Shown piece by piece: positions 30,200 to 37,006 of a stretch of DNA of 37,006 nucleotides. The notes beneath the pieces were generated by a model. The model did not search any database, had not been told where the DNA came from, and was given only the letters and a program-made list of their open reading frames with translations. The translations under genes and the position numbers were made by a program. Each line of letters opens with the position of its first letter. The first letter of the stretch is position 1. The stretch covers positions 1 through 37,006 of the forward strand of contig JAIXRE010000002.1 in the NCBI GenBank assembly GCA_027485375.1. The letters run 5' to 3'. The DNA is from Rickettsiaceae bacterium (GTDB lineage Bacteria > Pseudomonadota > Alphaproteobacteria > Rickettsiales > Rickettsiaceae).

Positions 30200-30439
30200 T
30201 TTACAATGCTCGATATACTAAATTCAACGACCTAGATAATGGCGATAAGTAAGCATTTTGTCAATTTTTCTTTTTTTTAGCGGATAATTTTATAAGATAT
30301 TACTTTAATAACAAATTTGGAAAAGCTTTAATTTATCCTAAAGTTACTCTCATATCCTTAGCTATAAAGGCACTTTCATATTAATTAAACCCCTAGTTGC
30401 TAATCTATAATTATACAGCAACAAAAGTGTGGTTTGTTG

Positions 30440-30468
30440 TTGACTTTATTTAATTTATTAGTTATAAT
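30440..30468 (+). promoter_or_regulatory. Strong sigma70-type promoter
   Basis: TTGACT (30440-30445), exactly 17-bp spacer, TATAAT (30463-30468), 42 bp before the 30511 ATG. Confidence 0.7.
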
Positions 30469-30510
30469 TAGGGATAAGGGAATTAAAGAATATAAATATC
30501 GGTAAAATTT

Positions 30511-30738
30511 ATGAGCAGGAAAAGAGCCCAGCAAAAGTTAGTATCATTTTCTGATAATAAAAATGACTTAAATAGAATAAAGCAAGAAATGAACGAAGGG
30601 TGGGCTATAATTAGCCTAGTCCAAAATGGTAACTATTACGTCGGGATTATGGAAAAAATGCAGCCTGTTATTCAAAATGCTGATGGAGACACACCAGTTT
30701 TTATTCCTCCTAGAAAGAAAATTTCGATTTCTTATTAG
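30511..30738 (+). CDS. Small conserved-type hypothetical protein, 75 aa
   Basis: MSRKRAQQKLVSFSDNKNDLNRIKQEMNEGWAIISLVQNGNYYVGIMEK; consensus promoter upstream and strong terminator downstream. It resembles the rickettsial DUF2674-type short proteins from memory, not verified. Confidence 0.75.
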   Translation: MSRKRAQQKLVSFSDNKNDLNRIKQEMNEGWAIISLVQNGNYYVGIMEKMQPVIQNADGDTPVFIPPRKKISISY

Positions 30739-30766
30739 TGCAAAGCGCTAATTCTGATATAATACT

Positions 30767-30808
30767 AAAAAATCACCCTATGAAAATGTACTTATAGGGT
30801 GATTTTTT
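30767..30808 (+). terminator. Rho-independent terminator
   Basis: AAAAAATCACCCTAT-gaaaatgtactt-ATAGGGTGATTTTTT, 15-bp perfect stem with T-run. Confidence 0.85.
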
Positions 30809-30981
30809 ATAGCTTCAACACTTTGAAGATTCGCATCTTGCTATTTGTACTTACTGTAGCTAGAGCATGCTTACTGACTGTTTTCTGAAAAGCTTTTGAG
30901 ATATATGCGGTATATGCTTGAAGATTTATTTTATTGAGGTTATATTTAACCGATAATTAAAAGCAATAGGTTCTTAGCCTC

Positions 30982-31767
30982 ATGAGTATCACCATTCACA
31001 AGCCTGAAGATTTTGACAAAATGCGTAAAGCTGGAAGGCTAGCTGCAGAAACTTTGGACTTCATCACTGAGTATGTAATACCAGGGGTGACAACTAATGC
31101 TTTAAATGATCTTTGTCATAATTTTATAATTGCAGCAAATGCGGTGCCGGCGCCTTTGAACTATAACGGTTTTCCAAAATCTATATGCACCTCTGTAAAT
31201 CATGTAGTATGCCATGGTATACCAAGCGATAGGGCTTTAAAAGATGGCGATATAGTTAACATTGACGTTACTGTCATATTAGATGGTTGGTATGGAGATA
31301 CTAGTAGGATGTACTATGTGGGCGATGTTGGTATTAAAGCTAAACGTCTTGTAGGCGTTACCTATGAGGCAATGATGGCGGGTATAGAGCTTGTGAGACC
31401 CGGCGTGCATTTAGGTGATATTGGACATGCTATTCAAACAGTCGCTGAAAAGAATAATTATTCTGTCGTGCGTGATTATACTGGACATGGTATAGGTAGG
31501 GTATTCCACACAGAGCCAACTGTGCTCAATTATGGCAGAATAGGCACTGGTCCAGTGCTGCAAGAAGGAATGTTTTTTACTATCGAGCCTATGGTGAATG
31601 TTGGCGGCTATGAGACTATATTAAGTAGCTTAGACGGCTGGACTGTAACTACTAGAGATAAATCATTATCAGCACAATTCGAACATACTATAGGAGTTAC
31701 GCAAGACGGTTTCGAAATTTTTACCTTGTCACCTAAGAGTTTTGATTATCCACCATATAGGTTGTAA
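30982..31767 (+). CDS. map: Methionine aminopeptidase, type I
   Basis: GFPKSICTSVNHVVCHGIPSDRALKDGDIVNIDVTVILDGWYGDTSRMY, YTGHGIGRVFHTEP, FFTIEPMVNVG, SAQFEHTIGVT. Confidence 0.97.
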   Translation: MSITIHKPEDFDKMRKAGRLAAETLDFITEYVIPGVTTNALNDLCHNFIIAANAVPAPLNYNGFPKSICTSVNHVVCHGIPSDRALKDGDIVNIDVTVILDGWYGDTSRMYYVGDVGIKAKRLVGVTYEAMMAGIELVRPGVHLGDIGHAIQTVAEKNNYSVVRDYTGHGIGRVFHTEPTVLNYGRIGTGPVLQEGMFFTIEPMVNVGGYETILSSLDGWTVTTRDKSLSAQFEHTIGVTQDGFEIFTLSPKSFDYPPYRL

Positions 31768-31769
31768 CT

Positions 31770-32459
31770 ATGTTAGATCTAGACGAGCAGCCGCACTATA
31801 TAGGACATCGGCAACGTTTAAAAAACAAAGTGCTTGAAGCATCGGCTGAAACCTTGGCTGATTATGAATTAATAGAGCTATTATTATTTACCTCTGTTCC
31901 TAGAAAGGATGTAAAACCGTTAGCCAAAAAATTAATAGAACATTTTGGTGGCTTGTCGGGTGTTGTTAATAGTGAACGAGATAAGCTATTATCGATAGAA
32001 GGTACAAGCGATAATATGTTCATCAATTTTTCTGTCATGCGAGAATTGATGATTCGTATATTAAAGCAAAAAGTAATCAATAAAAATGTGATAAGTTCTT
32101 GGGCTGCTTTGGTAGATTATTTAAAGGCTACTATGAGTAGTTTAAAAATTGAACAATTTAGAGTGCTATTTTTAAATAAAAAGAATACACTTCTTGCGGA
32201 TGAAGTTATTGCAAATGGTACTATAGACCAAACGCCAGTATACCCTAGGGAAATAATCAAGCGCGCACTGTTTCATGAAGCAGGAGCAATTATCTTGGTA
32301 CATAATCATCCAAGTGGTAGTACTAAGCCTTCAAAAGCTGATATTGCACTTACTAATAAAATAGTAGAAGTGGCTAATGCCGTAAACGTCACAGTGCATG
32401 ATCATGTTATAATAGCAGGTAATGAATATTTTAGTTTTAAGTCTAATATATTACTATAG
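31770..32459 (+). CDS. radC: RadC family JAB-domain protein
   Basis: HYIGHRQRLKNKVLE, LADYELIELLLFTSVPRKDVKPLAK, IEQFRVLFLNKKNTLLADEVIANGTID, YPREIIKRALFHEAGAIILVHNHPSGSTKPSKADI, VTVHDHVIIAG. Confidence 0.95.
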   Translation: MLDLDEQPHYIGHRQRLKNKVLEASAETLADYELIELLLFTSVPRKDVKPLAKKLIEHFGGLSGVVNSERDKLLSIEGTSDNMFINFSVMRELMIRILKQKVINKNVISSWAALVDYLKATMSSLKIEQFRVLFLNKKNTLLADEVIANGTIDQTPVYPREIIKRALFHEAGAIILVHNHPSGSTKPSKADIALTNKIVEVANAVNVTVHDHVIIAGNEYFSFKSNILL

Positions 32460-32487
32460 TAGGTGATAAACACTTAAATTTGTTGGT

Positions 32488-33504
32488 ATGATTGAATTAG
32501 CAATAACATTATTTATATTTTCTTTTATCGCTTGTAGTTTACTTACTAAGCTACTTATACCGCAGTTGACTGCTTTTGGCTTAGTAGACAAACCAAGTTC
32601 TAGGAGAGCTCATAAAGTTCCTACTCCAAGGGGCGGGGGCTTAGCAATAGTTATTGTTTTTGTTATCAGTTTTATTGCTGCAGAATATTGGTTGCATGAG
32701 AACCTAGTAAACTCTATTCGTCTTATACCTATCTTTCTTTTGATTTCTATCATTTCTTTTCTTGATGACGTCAAAACTATTCCAGTAGTAATCAGGTTGT
32801 TTGTGCATTTAGTTTGCGCTGGTTTGGCGATCTACTTATTTTTATACCCAACTAGTTTATTTCGTGGAATTTTATTTCATGCTGAATTACCTATATATCT
32901 AGACTTCGCTTTAACTATGCTAGGGCTAGCTGCTTTCCTGAATATTTATAATTTCCTAGACGGTATTGATGGCATTACTACTGCAGAATCGATACATTTA
33001 GCAATTACCATGCTAATTTTATGCTACCTAAAATATGATATAATACTAAATGTTGATTTGGTAATTATAATAGCTAGTATAATGCTCGCTTGCGGGTCTG
33101 CATTCATAATCTTTAACTGGCACCCAGCAAAAATTTTCCTTGGCGATAGTGGTAGCATAAGCATGGGCTTTTTAATGGGGCTATGTTTGCTTTTTCTTTC
33201 TGCTTCAAGCCTACGGTTATTTGCGGCTTCTGTTATTGCTAGCCTTTATTACCTTGCTGACGGAGGGCTTACTATATTAATAAGGTTGATGAACAAAGAA
33301 AAAATTTGGCAGCCGCACCTAAAACATTTTTTTCAAAAAGCCGTTAAGAATGGCAAAACTCATAAGCAAGTGGTGGCTAGGATAAGCTTTTGTAACTTGT
33401 TACTGATGGTTCTTGCTGCTAGTGTTTTATACTATCCTATTACCTCGATAATATTAGCACCGCTTGTAGTAATGATAACCTTAATTAATTTAGCAAAAAA
33501 ATGA
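32488..33504 (+). CDS. Glycosyltransferase family 4 (WecA/MraY-like undecaprenyl-phosphate sugar-1-phosphate transferase)
   Basis: LVDKPSSRRAHKVPTPRGGGLAIV, ISFLDDVKTIPVVIRLFVH, NIYNFLDGIDGITTAES, FNWHPAKIFLGDSGSISMGFLMG, KEKIWQPHLKHFFQKA. Confidence 0.93.
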   Translation: MIELAITLFIFSFIACSLLTKLLIPQLTAFGLVDKPSSRRAHKVPTPRGGGLAIVIVFVISFIAAEYWLHENLVNSIRLIPIFLLISIISFLDDVKTIPVVIRLFVHLVCAGLAIYLFLYPTSLFRGILFHAELPIYLDFALTMLGLAAFLNIYNFLDGIDGITTAESIHLAITMLILCYLKYDIILNVDLVIIIASIMLACGSAFIIFNWHPAKIFLGDSGSISMGFLMGLCLLFLSASSLRLFAASVIASLYYLADGGLTILIRLMNKEKIWQPHLKHFFQKAVKNGKTHKQVVARISFCNLLLMVLAASVLYYPITSIILAPLVVMITLINLAKK

Positions 33505-33827
33505 TACTGATTTCTGAGGTTATCGATAAAGTTATTAAGAAAATATTATCAAAAAGGCAGCACCCTGTCCTTGTCGAACTAATGATTAACTGGCGCAAAG
33601 TTGTAGGACTGCAGCTTGCCCGCTCTACTTTTCCTTTTAAAATTTTATCCAGAACAGAAAGAGGCGTTAAAGTCAATGACCTATATGTACAAGTAGCAAA
33701 TGATACAATAAAAACAGAACTATATTACCAGCAAGATATAATCATCGAACGAATAGCTATCTATTGCGGTTATAAAGCGGTGCATAAATTGCGCCTTGTT
33801 GTAACTAATACCACTTCCAATTCGTAA
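33501..33827 (+). CDS. DUF721 / DciA-like protein
   Basis: PVLVELMINWRKVVGLQLARSTFPFKIL...LYVQVANDTIKTELYYQQDIIIERIAIYCGYKAVHKLRLVV fits the DUF721 pattern. Overlaps the preceding CDS by 4 bp (ATGA). Confidence 0.78.
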   Translation: MILISEVIDKVIKKILSKRQHPVLVELMINWRKVVGLQLARSTFPFKILSRTERGVKVNDLYVQVANDTIKTELYYQQDIIIERIAIYCGYKAVHKLRLVVTNTTSNS

Positions 33828-33848
33828 ATGATCCAAATGGTGTATAAA
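33806..33848. repeat. Dispersed palindromic element, degenerate copy E overlapping the 3' end of the DciA-like CDS
   Basis: Minus strand ATTTGGATCATTTACGAATTGGAAGTGGTATTA versus copy A ATTTGGATTATTTAAAAATGGGAATTGGTATTA. Confidence 0.65.
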
Positions 33849-33856
33849 TTGATTAA

Positions 33857-34636
33857 CTATAGTTCTAATATATAAGGGACATGGTCAGACGGCTTAGTCC
33901 AGTTTCTAGACTCAGTCAGAGCTTTTATTGATTTCATCTGACTGCCAAGGCTCGAGCTAACCCAAATATGGTCAAGTCTGCGTCCACGATTTGACTTTTG
34001 CCAATCGATATTGCGGTAACTCCACCAAGTATATAATTTTTGCTCCATCGGTACAAAATGCCTAGCGCTATCTATCCAAGACAAAGAGTCTTGTAGGTCT
34101 ATTAGTGTTTTACGTTCTATAGCAGTATGACTAACGACATTTTTAAGCTGCGTACTTGACCAAACATCATGTTCATGTGGCGCAATATTAAGGTCACCTA
34201 GTAACACCATTTTATCACTTGCCACTCTGTTTTCTTTAAACCACGCTTTTGCAGCAGCAAGATATTCTAGTTTATGTTTAAATTTAGGATTAGTATTGAT
34301 ATCTGGTATATCACCGCCAGCTGGAACGTATAAATTATGCACTTCCACGCCGTTAATCATGGCAGCAATATGGCGCTTGTCGTTATTATAGAAATTTAGG
34401 GCAAAGCTTTTTTCGATAGGAAATTTGGATAATATTGCAACGCCGTTATAAGATTTTTCACCAGCATATGACAGGTGCTTGTAACCTAGAGCAGTTATTC
34501 CATCAAGTGGAAAGAGGCTATCTATCACTTTTGTTTCTTGCAGAGCAATAACATCAGGTTTATGTTCTTCTGCTAGCTTTTTCAATAAATCTATCCTAAG
34601 ACGTACTGAGTTGATGTTCCATGTGGCGATTTTCAT
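33857..34636 (-). CDS. xthA: Exodeoxyribonuclease III (XthA family)
   Basis: MKIATWNINSVRLRIDLL, PDVIALQETKV, YNGVAILSKFPIE, MVLLGDLNIAPHEHDV, YTWWSYR...NRGRRLDHIWVS, SDHVPYILEL. Confidence 0.96.
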   Translation of the reverse strand: MKIATWNINSVRLRIDLLKKLAEEHKPDVIALQETKVIDSLFPLDGITALGYKHLSYAGEKSYNGVAILSKFPIEKSFALNFYNNDKRHIAAMINGVEVHNLYVPAGGDIPDINTNPKFKHKLEYLAAAKAWFKENRVASDKMVLLGDLNIAPHEHDVWSSTQLKNVVSHTAIERKTLIDLQDSLSWIDSARHFVPMEQKLYTWWSYRNIDWQKSNRGRRLDHIWVSSSLGSQMKSIKALTESRNWTKPSDHVPYILEL

Positions 34637-34707
34637 TAAATCCTAACAGTAATATTTACGCAATTGCTATGTTTTTACCTAAGGTAATAGAGTTTAGCAA
34701 GCTTTAT

Positions 34708-34754
34708 ATTATACCAAATCCGTCTGGATCATTTAAAAATGGGGTTTAGCATTA
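34708..34754. repeat. Dispersed palindromic element, copy D
   Basis: TATTATACCAAATCCGTCTGGATCATTTAAAAATGGGGTTTAGCATTA; core (C)TGGAT(C/T)ATTTAAAAATGGG shared with copies A and B. Confidence 0.65.
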
Positions 34755-34817
34755 CCCTATTGCAACTATTTATAAAGGCGTCTAGTATAAATTCAGTTTT
34801 GAAATCTAAGAGTTTGT

Positions 34818-35228
34818 TTGATGGATAAAATTGAAGCTTACGCTTTATTATTCACTGATAGTTTTTTTAGCAATTTAGTATTTAGCATAAGCGATGAGCT
34901 AGTTCTATATACTATGAGGTATTTTGGTAATTATGATAATGCAGCCATATTAGCCGTAGTAATAGCAGCTAATATACTTGCTATATGCGCTAATTATCTA
35001 CTTGGTATAGTTTTAGGTAATATTCTGAGTAAGCCTGCTAGTACTTTGAAATTTATCGAAAGCCTATCAAAATATAATATAATATTCTTGCCCTTAGTGG
35101 TGATACCATTTTGTGGTAAATTCATACCAGTAATGGCTGGTTTATTCCGTATTAACTTTGTTAAAACGTTAGTGGTAACTACTTTAGCCAAAGCTTGTTA
35201 CTACTATATTTCATTATTAGTGCTTTAA
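34818..35228 (+). CDS. Membrane protein, possibly DedA/SNARE-associated family
   Basis: Multiple TM segments; LAICANYLLGIVLGNIL ... LPLVVIPFCGKFIPVMAGLFRINFVKTLVVTTLAKACYYYI resembles the DedA-type pattern with a shortened N-terminus. Confidence 0.6.
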   Translation: MMDKIEAYALLFTDSFFSNLVFSISDELVLYTMRYFGNYDNAAILAVVIAANILAICANYLLGIVLGNILSKPASTLKFIESLSKYNIIFLPLVVIPFCGKFIPVMAGLFRINFVKTLVVTTLAKACYYYISLLVL

Positions 35229-35230
35229 AC

Positions 35231-37006
35231 ATGAACCTTTATAGAACTTCTCCAACTGGTCATTTTTTTGAAACAGTCGCAGATTTTATCTTAGATAATT
35301 TTGCTGGTGAATTTGACAAAGTTAAAGTGCTTATGCAAAGCGGTAGAGCATGCTTAAACCTACAAAAAGTGCTAATTGAAAAAACAGGAGTAACGATATT
35401 ACCTAACATAACCCCTTTTTCTGACGTTGATATTGGTAGCGATGAAGTGTTTAATATACCGTCGTACAATATTGGCACTTTAACTTACCTAGAAGAAAAA
35501 ATCATCCTTGCTGAAATTATCCATAGTTATGGAGAGTTAAAATTTACCTTAAGCCAAGCATTAAATTTAAGCTCTAAGCTTGCAAATTTGTTTTACCAAC
35601 TTACTTATAATCAAGTAGATATCGAAAGCATCAAGGAATTACCCTTAGTACATCAAGCGGAGCACTGGCAAGCTATATATCATTTCCTCTATTATGCTCA
35701 TGAAAATTGGCAAAAACAAATAGTGCTAACACGAAAGCTAAGCAAGGTGACTAAACATATTAATAGCCTAGATTATGCACTTAAGAGCTTAGAGCAAGAT
35801 AGTAGCAAAGTACTGCTGATTGCTGGCGTTGTTGCTTGCGACGTTGTTTCTTGGCAGTTTATGCAAAAGGCAGCAAAATTTGCAAACACCCATATTATCT
35901 TACCGCCGCTACCAGTTGCTGCTTTTGATCAGGGTAGAGGATTTGACGCCTCTTCTAGCGACGGGATATTACAGTGTTTACAACAATTACTTCACAAATT
36001 AGAAAGAAACCTTGGCGATTTCACCCTATTAGGGACAAAGAAAGCTAACGATGAGTCTTTAATGTTAGAGGGGCTTATTTGCCCTAGCTCGGGCGCTACT
36101 AGGTCATACGAAACAAGTATTGATAAAACTTACATAGAATTTGAAGCACCATTTGAAGAAGCTGATTATATTGCAAAACTTTGCAAAACTAATCCTAGCA
36201 AGAGAATAGCTATTGTTTTAAACCACGAAGCAAATAAACATATCTATCGCCAAGCTCTTAAGAGTTATGCTATTGAATACCAGGATTTATTTGGCAATGA
36301 GCTAACTTCCGTTAATATTGTACATTTGGTTATTGCTATTAGCGGTGTTATTTGCAATGAATTTGACCTCAAAAAACTATTTATACTACTAAAAAACCCG
36401 CTAATTAATAGCAATAATACTATTAAATTAGAGCAGCTGCTAAGCGGTAAAAATCGCTTTGTCTCTAGCTACCAAGAATTGTTACTGCTATTAAATCAAA
36501 GCAAAGAACAAGAGTTAATAGATTGGACAACCAAAATATCACAGATATTATATGCAAACTGCGATTTAGAACACAACTTTCATTCTATACTCAAATCTGC
36601 GTTAGAGATTGCTGAAGGTATTTGCCCTAATTTGTGGAGCGTTGATGAACCGAGTAGCAGAGCATTTGAAGCCGCAGAGTTTTTTGCTGAGTTATTGTCA
36701 CTCTCTTGGCTACATAAATTAGCAGATATTACTGATTTTCCAGATATTCTATATTCAATGGTCAAAGGGGCGCAATTTTTAAACCACGGCAAGATTGCTA
36801 ATATTGTATTCTGCAGGGCAGAGGACGCCGCTTTAGAAAAATTTGACCTAGCAATTTTAGCCGATTGTAATGAAGGGCGGTGGTCTGGTTTACAAAGAGA
36901 AAACCCTTGGATTAATAGGCAGATGCAAGATGAACTAGGGCTTTATTCTGAGCGAATTCGTAGTAACCTACCGCTCTATTACTTTTATTTATTACTGCAT
37001 AATAAG
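35231..37006 (+). CDS. addB: AddB-like double-strand break repair nuclease/helicase subunit (3' partial, absent from the ORF track)
   Basis: Open frame of 592 codons from ATG 35231 to the window end: MNLYRTSPTGHFFETVADFILDNF...LLIAGVVACDVVSWQFMQKAA...VFCRAEDAALEKFDLAILADCNEGRWSGLQRENPWINRQMQDELGLYSERIRSNLPLYYFYLLLHNK; the LADCNEGRW...ENPWINRQMQ..LGL block is typical of alphaproteobacterial AddB. Confidence 0.8.
   Translation, partial: MNLYRTSPTGHFFETVADFILDNFAGEFDKVKVLMQSGRACLNLQKVLIEKTGVTILPNITPFSDVDIGSDEVFNIPSYNIGTLTYLEEKIILAEIIHSYGELKFTLSQALNLSSKLANLFYQLTYNQVDIESIKELPLVHQAEHWQAIYHFLYYAHENWQKQIVLTRKLSKVTKHINSLDYALKSLEQDSSKVLLIAGVVACDVVSWQFMQKAAKFANTHIILPPLPVAAFDQGRGFDASSSDGILQCLQQLLHKLERNLGDFTLLGTKKANDESLMLEGLICPSSGATRSYETSIDKTYIEFEAPFEEADYIAKLCKTNPSKRIAIVLNHEANKHIYRQALKSYAIEYQDLFGNELTSVNIVHLVIAISGVICNEFDLKKLFILLKNPLINSNNTIKLEQLLSGKNRFVSSYQELLLLLNQSKEQELIDWTTKISQILYANCDLEHNFHSILKSALEIAEGICPNLWSVDEPSSRAFEAAEFFAELLSLSWLHKLADITDFPDILYSMVKGAQFLNHGKIANIVFCRAEDAALEKFDLAILADCNEGRWSGLQRENPWINRQMQDELGLYSERIRSNLPLYYFYLLLHNK

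Overview
The gene content points to a chromosome segment of an AT-rich obligate intracellular alphaproteobacterium, most likely order Rickettsiales; this is inferred from the Tlc-type ATP/ADP translocase, short rickettsial-style hypotheticals and overall gene complement. Most of the window is housekeeping: rfbA (5' partial), grxC, uvrB, phasin, ABC-F ATPase, IscA/ErpA-type carrier, UspA, DAACS symporter, cutA, queD-like, mreC, mreB, lptG-like, esterase, tlc, rpmG, rpsP, tRNA-Thr, tRNA-Leu, NifU-like/Nfu, ubiD, lptF-like, pccA-like, pdhA, map, radC, wecA/mraY-like, dciA-like (DUF721), xthA, a DedA-like membrane protein and a 3'-truncated addB-like gene. Two real genes are absent from the supplied ORF track: rpmG (GTG start) and the addB-like CDS (runs off the window). 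The parts worth a second look are: (1) a dispersed family of short palindromic elements with TAATACCA(A/T)TTCC...GGAATTGGTATTA ends, which repeatedly sit on or at stop codons and in one case appear to encode the C-terminus of a DciA-like protein; (2) a protein made of about 40 G-[FY]-[ND]-x-x pentapeptides followed by an acidic block and an AEVVEPA repeat tail; (3) a tandem pair of proline/glutamine-rich, coiled-coil hypothetical proteins that share an upstream cis-motif and Gly-rich C-termini (candidate secreted or host-interacting proteins); and (4) a nested two-stem intergenic palindrome upstream of the phasin gene. No CRISPR array, rRNA, IS element or prophage was seen.
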